From the NCBI RefSeq assembly GCF_023973825.1, contig NC_090122.1:1542630-1606629 (forward strand): a DNA stretch of 64,000 bases, given 5' to 3'. Of this stretch, positions 25,201 through 37,249 are shown in pieces. A program made the translations under genes and the position numbers. Each line of letters begins with the position of its first letter. Position 1 is the stretch's first letter. The notes below the pieces were generated by a model, which was given only the letters and a program-made list of their open reading frames with translations, was not told where the DNA came from and made no database searches. The DNA comes from Plasmodium brasilianum (Eukaryota > Apicomplexa > Aconoidasida > Haemosporida > Plasmodiidae).

Positions 25201-28200
25201 TGCAAGTCAAATGAAAAATGATGATAATCTATTTTATAACAGCGAACACAAGTTATATTTTAAAAAAACATCTATGCTTTCCATGCCAGAACAAGAGCAA
25301 AGAATGAGGATCCCTGTTCATGCTTCCTTAAGCGAACAAGAGGGGAAAATGGAAGAACAAGAAGCAATGGAAAATGAAGAGGAAATGGACAAACAAGGAG
25401 TAATGGAAAATAAAGAGGAAATAGACACACAAGGAGTAATGGAAAATGAAGAGGAAATAGACAATCAAGTAGTAATGGAAAATAAAGAGGAAATAGACTC
25501 ACAAGAAGTAATGGAAAATGAAGAGGAAATAGACACACAAGGAGTAACAGAAAAACAACAAAACAATAAAAATGGCGTACAAAATGCACAGTATAATGTG
25601 GGCACTTTAGAAGCTCAGTTGGACAAAAATGTATGGTTGAAAAATACCATGAGTCTTCAAAAAGATTATTCTCATAATACAAAAAATAGAAAAGCGGAAA
25701 CGTTTTCTGTTGAGCAATTGTCCAAGTACCCAACGGATGTACTGATAAGAGAAAATAATGTTTTTCTAACAAATAGTAGTCGATCATTTACCAACAAAAC
25801 AGATATCATAAATAACTTCTCAAATTTTGAGACTTATAATTATGAAGACAAAATGATGAAAAGTGAGTTTAAAAAATCGTGCAATTTAACTTTGTTAAAT
25901 ACAAGTGGAATTTCTGACCAAGGCAAGGAAATTTTGAGTAACAACAAATATACGAATAAGTTACAACAAATATCTGATATTCATAAGGAAGATTTAAATT
26001 ATATCAAATTAGATCACATGCAGGAGAATACTTATACAAATAGCTCAAGCAGACATAATACTATTATTAATTGCGATCAGGAAAAAACAGCAAATATACA
26101 GGAAAAAACATTAGATGTACAGGTAAATTCGCCGAATTATGATAAAATTTTTGACAGGAAAAAATCCAGCGTAGTCGATACTAATCATAGTATATCAGAA
26201 TGTATAAAAAGGAAAAGAAGTGAAAATGACTGTAACCAACTAAGTGTTAATGCCATTATGGCAAATACGAGCATTTTTGACAAGACAAACACATCGAATG
26301 ATCATAAGTTGAAAGTACGGAATAGGAGCAATGAGAAGGATTACGAATGCAATATTAGTGGAAAGGTCACTATCAGTCAAAATAACAACAATAACAGGTG
26401 CTATTCTATGGAAGGTGCATGCAAAAAGGGGAGTAATGATGGATCGGCTAAAATTAATGCTATTCTTAGAAGAGAAATATATATGAAAAGTAGTAACAGT
26501 GAGGAGGTGGCTACTAAGCAGGGGGATAAGGAAACGAATTGTTCAAATGGAAATGGAAAGAATGAAAATGTTAGCGTATGTGATGATATAATGTATGAAC
26601 GGCGTGATATTTCCGATGTAGACAATAATGAAATGGAGCATAGCGTTTCATACAACGTCAACGAGAGGAATGACGAAGGGGGGAATAATTACAAAGAACA
26701 CACTGCTGAACGTGCTAAGAATAAGAATTCATTTTCATATCAAAATTTGACAAGTTATGTAAGTAAAAATAGTAATATAAGAAGCAGTAGTTGTATAAAT
26801 CAAAATAGCATGCATTGCAGTAGTACTAAGGAGCATGCATATAACTGCAAAGACAGTACTGACAACATTAACATTTCACAGTTTTCGATAAAATCAAGGG
26901 GATGTCAAAGGCGGTCTTACTCGAATTTGTCACATGGTAGGAATTTTGACGTTATTCAGAATGAAATGGCAGCAGGCAAAAAGGAGGTAGCAGCAAGTGA
27001 AAAGCAGTTAGCCGAGAGTGAAAAGGGGGTGAACCCCTTTGAGGGGCGTAAGGTTAGCCAAGTATGGAAGAACAAAAGCAAAGAGGATCTTATCTATTTG
27101 TCCTATCAGTCTAACGGGAATGAAATTAAACAAAGTACTATGAGCAGCATGTCTGATATTTTAAATTTTGGTATTAACAACAATTCTGCTGTTTTTTTTT
27201 TTGATAACATTCATAATTCATCAGAGTATGCCACAATTCCAAAACCAATTCACAGTTCATATTTTGATGATGAATGTAGGTTGTCACATGTAAAAGAAGA
27301 AGTAATGAATGTGGAAAGTTCACTACAAGATAACAAGAACAATAGCAGTAAGAATAATATAAACTATTGCAAAACTATACCTTTGAATGATGTTAAAAGT
27401 TTCATTATTAACTCGAGCATAAATAATAGTTCTTGTTATCAAAATGATGTTAGTCAGAATAAATTAGAAAATAATATGCCTTTGCTTGATAACATGAACA
27501 GTAGGAGCGACCATGTTACTGTGTCTAATCTTATGTCAGTAGGAGAAAAGGGAGTAAACATTAAAAATGAAATTTTATATGATAAACTATTAACTAGAAA
27601 CAGTAACAGTGTAACAATGAACGGAAAAAATGAGTGCAATATAGGTACTAACCTTAGTATCGTCTGTGCAAATAATGACGGTAATAAAAATAGCCGTATT
27701 GATAGTAATGAATGCGAAACAGAGCAAAAAAAGCACATGCATAGTAGCAGCTTGTGTAATGCTGTGAATAAATTATATACAGAGGATACAAATGCTCAAG
27801 ATGATTTAAAAGAAGGGAAAGATAATATGACATATAAAAAAAAAAAAAAACTCCAAGTGAGCTATCTAACGATATTTTAGAAGTATGTAGCACTAGTTAC
27901 TCTTTTGAAAAATGCGAAAAAATGTATAAACGTAATAACCAGCGAGAAAAAAAGGATTCACCTGAAAGCAGAGAGGATATCAATGCAGACGGAAATAAAA
28001 ATGTAGGTAATGAAAGAAAAGCAATAATGTGCAGTTCCTCATGTAATAAACATAGAAACAATGAGATGAATAATCCTGTCAAAAGGGACCAACGTGATGA
28101 TGATAACAATAAAAATGGTTCATGTGATGTCAAAAATTCATTTTTTGAATATATTGATGAAAAAAATAATTTTTTTCTAATGAATGGTGAAGCGAGTAAG

Positions 28201-31200
28201 GAAGGGATATCGAATAAGTTTAAGCATATCTATACTTTTGCCCCATTAGAAGAAAATTGTAAAGACTCAATAAATTACAAAGTGGAAGAATTCAGACGAA
28301 ACAGTTATGGCACCTCAAATGGGAAAGGCACTGGTGTTGATACGGGTGATACAAGTCGAGAAAAGAGGGGAGAAGCAAAATCCGATAGCGATTATTTAAT
28401 CGATGGAAGCGAGAAGAAATATGATCACCATGAAAGTAGTTACCTAAAGAGTTGGACGTGCATTGACAGCAACTGCAATAAGGTGGATGGAAATTATTCA
28501 AATAGGAAAACAAGTCAGAGTTTTAAAACAATTGATGATGCCTATGGCAGTAGAGCGGTACATGAAGGAGGGAAAGAGTACGACGAGCAAAATATAAAGA
28601 CTGATATTCTCTGTGAAGGAAATTATAGAAATGACTCCAACTATGGAAGTAAAACCAACTATGGAAGTAAAACCAACTATGGAAGTAAAACCAACTATGG
28701 AAGTAAAACCAACTTTGAAAGTAAAACCAACTTTGAAAGTAAAACCAACTTTGAAAGTAAAACCAACTTTGAAAGTAAAACCAACTATGAAAGTAAAACC
28801 AACTTTGAAAGTAAAACCAACTATGGTAGTAGTATCAGCAATAGACTTGAAACGAACAATATTAATGGTAATCATAGAAACAATTCCAAGAACGTAAATT
28901 ATGGATTGACTTATGCAAACGCAGATGGTGCTAGTGATGCGTGTAATAAGGAGAACATATTTGGAAACTACTCCTCTAACATTTACGAGAATGATAAGGT
29001 ATTAAATAAAGAGTTTTATGATGATGATGATGATGAAAGAAGTAAAAGCAAAAGAATAGATATGGTGTACTATAACAGAGGTGAATACAGTTGTGAAATA
29101 GATAGTCCAGAAATGAATGAAAACATGGAAAAAAATTATTACACAAGAAATGTGTATTTGGAAAATAAACAACATAATGAGAATAATTACAACGAACAAG
29201 ATATAAGAAAAAAAAGAGAAAAAAAAAATGAAAGTAGCCATTGTAATAATAATAATAATGATAATTCTATTACAACGAATAATAAAAATGGTGACTACAG
29301 AAAGAATTCCATCGAATTAAGTGAAAAAATGAACCATAAGAATGGGAATGCATTAAATAAATATTCAACAAATGACACAAATAATATTAATGAAAAGGAA
29401 ATAAAATCAAAGGTACCTAACTCTGAGGATGGAAAAAAGAACATATATGATATTATGCATAATGAAAAGGAAAAAAACAAAGGAAAGAATTTGATGATGA
29501 ATAAAAATAACCAAAAAATAACAGGAGATAATAATGTATATATAGAAAATGGTGTTAATAATAACAGCCATTACAGAAGTCGCACTATGTATGCACATGA
29601 AGAGAGAGGTAGAGAAAATATTTATCTGGGCCATTCGTATACCGTTAATTTGAACAGAGAAGAGGAAGTAGAAATAGAAAGAGAGAATGAAAGTAAAAGA
29701 GAGAGAGAGATAGAAAACGAAAGAAAGAGAGAAATAGAAAACGAAAGAAAGAGAGAGATAGAAAACGAAAGAAAGAGAGAGATAGAAAACGAAAGAAAGA
29801 GAGAGATAGAAAACGAAAGAAAGAGAGAGATAGAAAACGAAAGAGAAAGAGAGATAGAAAACGAAAGAGAAAGAGAGAGAGAAAGACAAAGATCCTGTTG
29901 CGGGAATGATACCACTTTGAAATACGAGAAAGAAGATAATACAATCGAAAGGGCAAATGATCAAATGAGTGTAAACGATTCTTTCTGGAGGAATGAAAAT
30001 AACGAAATAAAGTCAGACGTAGCAACTGCTCAGAATGTTTGGAATGTACCGTACAATAATAAGGAGGTGAACTATTTTGTGGAAGATATATTGATGGAAC
30101 CATATAATAAGAAGAAAATATATAAAGAGAATAAGAAGAGATATAAAGGCGAAGAAGAATATTATAAACGTGGCATAAAGGGGAATATTAATGATGTTGT
30201 TATGTATGATAATTTTAGTAGAAATAGGAAAAACAAGGATGATCAGATCTATGACGTGCCAATGTATAATAATAAAATAAATTCGAAATATTATAATGAA
30301 GGGAATAAAATATTTTATGACCATATTCATAATAATTTTGACCATACAGCGAAACAAAATTATTATTACGATTATGATCATCATCAGCATCAGTATCACT
30401 ATTACGACTGCGATCAAAATTATGAGTACCGTTATAATGACAATGATGCAAATGATTATATGAAAAAAAAGGAAACCTATGTTGTGCATAAGAATTATGA
30501 ACCGAATGAAAAATATGAGGATACAAATTCCTTCATTTCAGCTGAAAAAAGAAAAATAGTCGAAAAATCCAAAACGAGTGTAGGTACTTTGGAGAATTAT
30601 TTTCATAAGGATAAGAAACATTCCAATATAGAACTTCCAACGGGTAATCTTTCAAAGGAGCAGTATCTAAGAGCTCACACGTCCTCCTACCTAGAAAAGG
30701 GGAATGAAAACAAAAGGGAAAAATATAACGATAGTTTTCTTCTCAAAAATGAAAATATACAATGCGGTACTAATAAGGACAATACGTATTATAATAGTAA
30801 CATTGTTGATCTAATTAATATGAACTATCTGAATGGTTATGGGAACGAAGCGAACATGAATGGGAATGAGAATGGGAACGCAAATGAGAATACAAATGCT
30901 CATGAACAATTCAGAATAAAAGGAAACGACAATTTATATGACCATGCAAATTATCATCAAGAGGTCGAAGAAGTAGAATATAATCAAAATAGATATACAT
31001 CCCAGGGAAGTAAATTTCGCGAATATCATAGAGAAAATGATGGAAAAGATAGTCCACCTTATAAACGTAGTAGTAGTAATAATGATAATAATGTAAATGC
31101 GTTTACACCTCCTTTTATATATGATACGAAATATAAATATGAACAAAAAATTAATTATGATAAAGGGATAGACAAAAGAATAAGTGAAAATGCTAAGAGG

Positions 31201-33264
31201 AGGAACTACTCAAATGATGTTAATTATGACACTCCTTTTAGAAAAGCTAATACGAATTATGAAAATTATAAATTCACTAGTGATATACACAATGAAAATT
31301 ACGACAATTGCTGTATTATGCACTCTGATGGAGCTAGAATAGGCAGGAATACAAATTACATTGGGACCTACAATAATGCAGTGGTATATCGTCATGCAGA
31401 TGTTCAAAGTTACGTGTGGGGTAATGAAGGAAGAAATGGGCATGCTAATTTTGACAAAAGGGAGAATAACACTGAACAAATTAGTAGCAGCAGAGGAAAT
31501 AGTAGAGGGAATAATAGAAGCAAGAACAGAAGCAGTAATATCAGCAGTGTTAGTGTGAGCAGCAATAATAATGAAATTTTGTATGATATGTGTCGTGAAC
31601 ATTTGGACACCTTGGGGAAAGAGAAAAATACACAAGTGCTCAGCAAAATAATGGATGTTATGATGAATATACAGAACGACTTGAAGGACGTAAAACACAA
31701 GTTAACTAAAAAAAAGAAAAAGGAGTTGAATGAGAATGAAAATGAAAATATAGACAAAGAGACAGAAAAAAGGAATAATAATGAATCATGTATAAAGGGT
31801 GATAATATGTCATCTAAACATCAGAGTAAAAAATGCTTAACATTTTTGAAAGAAGAAAATAAAGTAGATGAGGGAAGGAAGGATGTAGCATTAGATGCCT
31901 ACTCAAAGGATGGAAGATCTATTGATAAGGAAAGCAAGGAGACGAAATTTGGTAGCGATGGTAGTACTACACCCAATAATGGATGCAAAGAGGATAAAGG
32001 AACGAAAGAAAAGGATACGTACGAAAAGAACGTCAACGAAAAAGGCACATACGAAAAGGGAAAAATTCTAACGAAAGGTTTTTCAAAAAATGGAGTAAAC
32101 GATATCGATAAGGCTTTGGAAAATAATAAAAACCATTTTAGTAAAAAACAAAGAGAGGAGTCAATAGATCAAAGGAAAAGGAACATAAATAACTTCACTA
32201 TAAATAAAGAATTATGCACAAGTTTTAACTTAGTGTTAAAGAATTTAAATTATGAGAATATCGATGATTCAGTTATTTGCAAATCGAATAGATTATATTT
32301 ATTTAATAAATTTTTTACCTCTTTGTTTTATAAAGACAGTACTAGGACACATAATTTTATTATGTTTAATATTTACAATATAGAACAGAAAAGACAAACA
32401 CATAAAGTTTCTTTATTTCAAGAAAAGGATTATTATGACATGTTTCATTTGGCTTATAACAACTTATTATTTTATGCTTTTGACTGCTATAAATTTTATC
32501 GACATATAAAAAATAAATTTAAGGATACATATAAAATTTATGAAAATTCTACTATGTGTTTATATATTAATAATAATTATGAAACAAATTTAATAAATAG
32601 AATTTTCATTGAGCAGAATAACTATAACAACAATGTATACCACTTGAATGAAAAAAGAATATTGAAGACTTCAACTAAATATTTCTTGGATCATTTCTTA
32701 TCCTTAATAGATAAAAAAATTAATATAAAAAATATAATCCCATTAATGAAAAAAAGTAATTATGAATTAGATCAAAATAATTTATACTTCTTCATTTCGA
32801 CCTTTAATTTAATGGACAAAATTTTTAGCGATTCAAATGGTTTTGATTGCAATAAAAAAATTTTTGAAAAAAATTCTCCTAATGTAAAAAATTTCGCAAT
32901 TTTTTTTAAGTTCATAAATGACGCCTCTAATTTTTATGACTCATTCATTAGTGGGACTAACGCGAATAATAGTGGGAACATTAGCACAAATGCTAATAAT
33001 AACCCGAATGATATTCCTAATGATAACACAAATGGCAGTGAAGTACACAGAGGCTGTTACAGACTAATAATTGTAGCCTTACATAAAGGAAAATCGTTCA
33101 AGTACAACAAATTGTCCTTTAGTAGTTTTATGAAAACGAGGGATAATGAATTACACAAATATTACAATAATTACGACTCGATGTCTTTTGAAAATAACAC
33201 CGTAATACTTTTTAACCTGTCCTATGCCGTTCCCTTTTATTATGTAGAATATTACAAAAACTAG
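21931..33264 (+). CDS. Giant low-complexity Plasmodium protein, two exons, split by a poly-A frameshift
   Basis: Exon 1 is 21931-22102 (start MMDSEYHD, donor GTATGG). Exon 2 begins at 22470 (acceptor ACAG, phase 1 matched) and runs to the stop at 33264. Within exon 2 the frame breaks in a 15-A run at 27836-27850. Upstream it hits TAG at 27878-27880; downstream the +1 frame is open directly from the A run, well before the next ATG at 27922. One additional A joins both into about 3,655 residues. The protein is Asn/Ser/Glu/Lys-rich with five repeat blocks: DEKDER (22470-22560), SNNAS/SNNNAN (23461-23755), an acidic 12-residue repeat (25345-25550), SKTNYG/SKTNFE (28630-28830) and ENERKREI (29690-29890). 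Only the last ~350 residues (from about 32190) look globular, rich in Phe/Tyr/Asn and of unrecognised family. No signal peptide or membrane span is evident. Function unknown. Confidence 0.8.
23461..23760 (+). repeat. In-frame Asn/Ser repeat block in the giant gene
   Basis: Codes for tandem SNNVG, SNNAS and SNNNAN units of 15-18 bp, roughly residues 390-490. Copies near the middle are identical at DNA level, pointing to recent expansion by slippage. Confidence 0.9.
25345..25555 (+). repeat. In-frame acidic 12-residue repeat in the giant gene
   Basis: Five to six copies of a 36-bp unit coding MENEEEIDTQGV or variants (MENKEEIDSQEV, MENEEEIDNQVV), around residues 1016-1085. Substitutions alternate between copies, suggesting a dimeric higher-order unit. 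Confidence 0.88.
28630..28835 (+). repeat. In-frame six-residue SKTNYG/SKTNFE repeat in the giant gene
   Basis: Eleven to twelve 18-bp units, switching from SKTNYG to SKTNFE and back. They cover roughly residues 2111-2178. Confidence 0.92.
29690..29890 (+). repeat. In-frame eight-residue ENERKREI repeat in the giant gene
   Basis: Seven or so 24-bp units encode alternating acidic and basic residues, at about residues 2465-2531, and would form a long charged single helix or coiled coil. Confidence 0.92.
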
Positions 33265-34063
33265 GGAGCGCATGTGTGTAGATATACCTACATACATGCA
33301 TACACATACACAATTATATATAGATGTCTGCTTGTACTTAGGTGTACATGCATATATAAATTAGCATTTCTCTTCACAGCTTTACTGGTGACAATGATCA
33401 TATAGAATATTAACATGCCAGAACATTAGCCCTTATGCGTGTAGGGAAATTATCTGCATATATGTATATATGCACGCACATATACTTGCATGTATACATA
33501 TGTGAGCTCTACTTTATATATAAACACTGCGATCATTTGTCCTAATTTGTGATAACTTTTTGTTATTTTGTACAATTTTCGATCATTTTTATGTTTTTGA
33601 TGTTTTTGGTATTTTCTACGTTTTTTATTTTTTTGATGTTTTTATTTTTAAAATTTTTTTCCTTTTTTTAATTTTTTGTACAAACGCCTTTTTTTTGGAC
33701 ATTTCTCTTTAAATATGCACTTTTTTATGTACCCTATTTTACATTTTTTTTTGTGAGAAATATTGGTTTTTATCTTTTTTTTTTTTAATACTTATCCCTT
33801 TTTTCTCTTTTTTTTTAATTAACTTATCGTCCATCCCTTTTTTACCCCTTCCCATATTATATGTCTTTGTTTCTAATATTTTTAAAGTTATACGTGAAAT
33901 AAAAGTATAAGTGAAAATATATTTATATATATGTATAAGTATAATAAAAAAAATTTTCTGTCTTCTGTAATATGTTGTTATGAACTTTTTTTGTTGAAAC
34001 ATTTGCGTTATCCTTTACCTTTACTTAACAGTACGTATATGTTCAAGTATGAATGCGGGCATG

Positions 34064-34120
<57 letters not shown>

Positions 34121-34330
34121 GCGTGTAAGCTTACGGAAAAAGAGGAGTATATATAGTAATAATTTATAAGCGCACAACCCCTTTTTTTTTATGAAGTTTC
34201 AAAAATTAGAATTTTCTCTTTTCCCATTCCTCTCCGGTTATATGGTTTAAAATTGTATTACCTTAAATCAGATCTTTTTTTTCGTATTTTCTTTCTCCAT
34301 CAACTTAGATTTTTTTTTTAATTTTATTAT

Positions 34331-34363
<33 letters not shown>

Positions 34364-34590
34364 TATGTACACTGAAAAAAGTTAAGGAATATTGAAATTG
34401 CTTATATAGATATACCCAATCTTATTAACGTACCTGCACCTTTCCAGAATTAAGAGACATAATTAGTGCCATTAATGCAATTAAATTATTTTTACAATAT
34501 AAAAAATAAAAACAACAAAAAGTTAAAATATTCTTATACCGTGCTAATATAAAAATTATACGCACGCCTATATTTTTAAAAATAAATTAT
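33265..34590. other. Spacer 3' of the giant gene with long (TA)n and poly-T tracts
   Basis: T-rich sequence with (TA)n at about 34066-34116 and a ~34-T tract at 34329-34362. On the minus strand, about 34445-34560 forms a hydrophobic frame ending in NSGKVQ before a GTACGT donor, and may be an exon of an unmodelled small gene. Nothing firmer can be claimed. Confidence 0.4.
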
Positions 34591-34852
34591 TTAGCTCTTG
34601 TGTAGGATCTTCAAAGGATTAAGCTATTTTGTCTTTGTTCTTATTGTGTGCACATTCTACAACACATAAATATATAAGTGTATGTATAAGTAGGTACACG
34701 TGGGTATATGTATGAGCAAATATCACCTGTACTTTTCCTGCACTAATAAACGTTTGTATTGGTATTTTGTCTCTCCATTTATTCTGTCTTGTTTTAATTA
34801 TCTTAAGAACACTACAAACAAGTAAAGCACTGACAATATTAAAATGTTTCAT
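34591..34852 (-). CDS. Candidate tiny two-exon membrane or secreted protein
   Basis: ATG at 34852 opens a 42-codon frame. It has a hydrophobic N-terminus (IVSALLVCSVLKII), then TRQNKWRDKIPIQTF and SAGKVQ, stopping at a GTGATA donor (exon end 34727). Two downstream acceptors on the minus strand keep phase 0 and give short C-termini: one after GTTGTAG with its stop at 34624-34626, the other after AAAATAG with its stop at 34591-34593. Either gives a protein of about 52 residues with one membrane helix, the size of small mitochondrial or ER subunits. No family was recognised. The codon composition of exon 1 is more gene-like than the flanks, which is the main evidence. Confidence 0.35.
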
Positions 34853-34985
34853 TGTTAGTCCTTTTTACGCGTATCGCATATATACATATATATATACATA
34901 TATATATACATATATATATATATGGTGACATGTATGCATATATTCCATTCCTACGTTTGTTCATATTTTGTTTGTGTCTGTAATT

Positions 34986-36734
34986 ATGAAGCAGCTGCAA
35001 GTGATTAATTTTCTTTTTTGCATTTTTGAATATTTTTTTTTTTTAAGTAAATTATGTAAGGGTCAAGTCATAGTTCAGAATAATCTTAACAGAAATGCGA
35101 TCAGTAATACTAGTGAGCATTTAATTGATACATGCTTAGAAGTTAGTAACGCTATAACTTATTATGAAGACGTACTAAAAGATTATAGCTACAATAAAAA
35201 ATGCTTAATTTATAAAGAAATAGGGAACTCTGTTTTAGAGGCATACAAACTTAATGATCATAATTGTTATAAAGCAATTCAAAAACTTTTGTGCAAGCTA
35301 AAATACTTGAAAGTAGAGAATACCTCTGATGAACTGGATAACACGAATGATGAAGACGAGTTGAGGGATAACTCATACGAAAATACCAGAGAAGCCAATT
35401 TAATCATTTCGGAAGAGGAAAAGGATATGGATAAAAAAAATGAAAAAAGGGAGAAAAATAATAAAAACGAACAAAATGGAAAACTTGAGCAAAATGGCAA
35501 AAACGAACAAAATAAGGACAGACTCCGAGTAGAAAAATGCAACAGCACCAAGACTCTGTTCACTTCCTTACTAAAACGGTGCAGACAAAAAATCAGTAGG
35601 GATCCCTTAGTGCACTGTGCATCCTTCGATAAGGAAAAAAATGTTATTCTGGATGGAGCGCTTTTTTGTGAAAGCTCTTACGAAAGAAAAAGTGTAGAAG
35701 ATTATAACATAACAAAATCCGTTTATGGGGAAAATTATAAAAAAATTATAATTAAAACTTTTGATTTTAAAAATGAACAAATGGAAGATTGTTTAAATAT
35801 GGTTAATATATATAATAATTGTTCAATAGTTGAGAAAAGTATATTTAGCAATAAAAAAAAAGATACTGATTTTTGCACAACAGAAAGAAGTGAATATTTT
35901 TGTCGTTATAAAATTGAAAAACAGAATGATATGAATTACATATACACATGTTCAGATATTATATTACCATATTTATTAAGTTCAAAGGATGAAAATAAGA
36001 CATATGATCAGTTGTGTAACAATATCAGTAATTATGTAAACCTTCTTAAAGAGAAAAAAAACTATTATTTAAAGAAAAAAAGAAAATTAAAAGTAGATAC
36101 AAAAAAGGCTAAATTCATGAACAAATTATATAAAATAGTTGAAAACCTTTTTCAACTGTTAAAAGAGGAATATGAAAAATATGATATGCAAATTAACAAT
36201 TTATTCAACAATTTAGAAAAGCTAAAAGAAGAAAATAAAATTAAAAAAGTTTTTTCCAATGATTACATGGTGTTACAATTAAATAAGGTGAATGATGATA
36301 TTACTAATTTAGAGGGGATGATAAACAATATTGAGTATCCTACAATGAGCAAAAATAATGTTGCTGAAAATATTTCTATTGTTCATAAAACCAAAAAATA
36401 TATAGAAGAATTACTAAAAATTCAAAAAGACATTTCTTCTACTTCAAATATTCTTAACGAATATTTTAGCAGCAAAAATAAGGATGAATTAAAAGTTATG
36501 TATGGAAGTAAATTAAATTTCGATGAACTGAAGAAACTGCAAATGAAGCATGATCGAATAAGTAAGTTGATTAAAAGTTATGCAGAAAGAAATAGCGTCT
36601 GGGCTTCTCCATATGAGGAGTCGTTAATTAAAGATTTTAACAAGGATATGCAAAATTTTGATAACTTAACTGAAATTTATACGAGTCAAATATCTTTATT
36701 AATCCAAAAGGGCCTTCTGTCAGAGGAAAAGTAG
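34986..36734 (+). CDS. Secreted Plasmodium protein with C-terminal coiled coil
   Basis: Single exon of 582 codons. I take ATG at 34986 as start because it places an uninterrupted signal peptide first (hydrophobic VINFLFCIFEYFFFLSKLC, cleavage near CKG-QV). Upstream triplets lack an ATG. Residues ~25-110 form a Cys-containing region (DTCLEVSNAI, NKKCLIYKE, NCYKAI..LLCKL). This is followed by a charged low-complexity insert (~residues 125-180) with NEQNGKLEQNGKNEQN repeats. A second Cys-rich part follows (~185-340), then a long helical Lys/Glu/Leu C-terminus (~345-582) predicted to form coiled coils. There is no second membrane span or GPI signal, so it should be soluble in the secretory pathway or a secretory organelle. 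It faces the GPI-type gene tail to tail. An ortholog should lie next to Tudor-SN in P. falciparum. Function unknown. Confidence 0.75.
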   Translation: MKQLQVINFLFCIFEYFFFLSKLCKGQVIVQNNLNRNAISNTSEHLIDTCLEVSNAITYYEDVLKDYSYNKKCLIYKEIGNSVLEAYKLNDHNCYKAIQKLLCKLKYLKVENTSDELDNTNDEDELRDNSYENTREANLIISEEEKDMDKKNEKREKNNKNEQNGKLEQNGKNEQNKDRLRVEKCNSTKTLFTSLLKRCRQKISRDPLVHCASFDKEKNVILDGALFCESSYERKSVEDYNITKSVYGENYKKIIIKTFDFKNEQMEDCLNMVNIYNNCSIVEKSIFSNKKKDTDFCTTERSEYFCRYKIEKQNDMNYIYTCSDIILPYLLSSKDENKTYDQLCNNISNYVNLLKEKKNYYLKKKRKLKVDTKKAKFMNKLYKIVENLFQLLKEEYEKYDMQINNLFNNLEKLKEENKIKKVFSNDYMVLQLNKVNDDITNLEGMINNIEYPTMSKNNVAENISIVHKTKKYIEELLKIQKDISSTSNILNEYFSSKNKDELKVMYGSKLNFDELKKLQMKHDRISKLIKSYAERNSVWASPYEESLIKDFNKDMQNFDNLTEIYTSQISLLIQKGLLSEEK

Positions 36735-37249
36735 AGCATTACGTGCGCGTACTTATGAATATGCATATATGTATATGTGTATATGTACGTATGTATATAT
36801 ATGTGTGTATACACACGACCCTTGCTGCGCACGTATGTCTTCATAAAATGCGTTTAATTCGCCTTTTTTTGTGTAACTAAAAATTAATTTTGAATGCTGA
36901 ATAGAATTCTTAAAAATATTTTTAAAAAGTAAAGATTTACAAAAAAAAAAAAATGAAGTTTAAATAGAAATTGAAACTGGAATTAAAATTGAAGATAAAA
37001 TTGGAATTAAAATTGGAATTAAAATTGAAGATAAAATTGGGATTAAAATTGGGATTAAAGTTGGAATTAAAATCGGAATTAAAATTGGTATTAAAATTGG
37101 AATTAAAATTGAAATTAAAATTGAAATTAAAATTGAAATTAAAATTGAAATTAAAATTGAAATTAAAATTGAAATTAAAATTGAAATTAAAATTGAAGAT
37201 AAAATTAAAATAAAAAATTAAAATTGCGTCAATTTGAATAAAATTAAAG
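36735..37249. repeat. Convergent spacer with a 12-bp ATTAAAATTGAA minisatellite
   Basis: The repeat runs from about 36967 to 37205, with units ATTAAAATTGGA and ATTAAAATTGAA plus AGATAAAATTG variants. It fills the gap between the 3' ends of the secreted-protein gene and the GPI-type gene. The Lys/Leu frame across it is an artefact of the 12-bp unit. Confidence 0.88.

Noticed and set aside
27857..27880. GTGAGC...TTTTAG, a possible 24-bp intron at the giant-gene frameshift
   Set aside because: It is too short for a spliceosomal intron, and being a multiple of three it would not repair the frame.
36971..37213. 80-codon Lys/Leu repeat frame
   Set aside because: Reflects a 12-bp intergenic minisatellite between two convergent 3' ends; no splice or start context.
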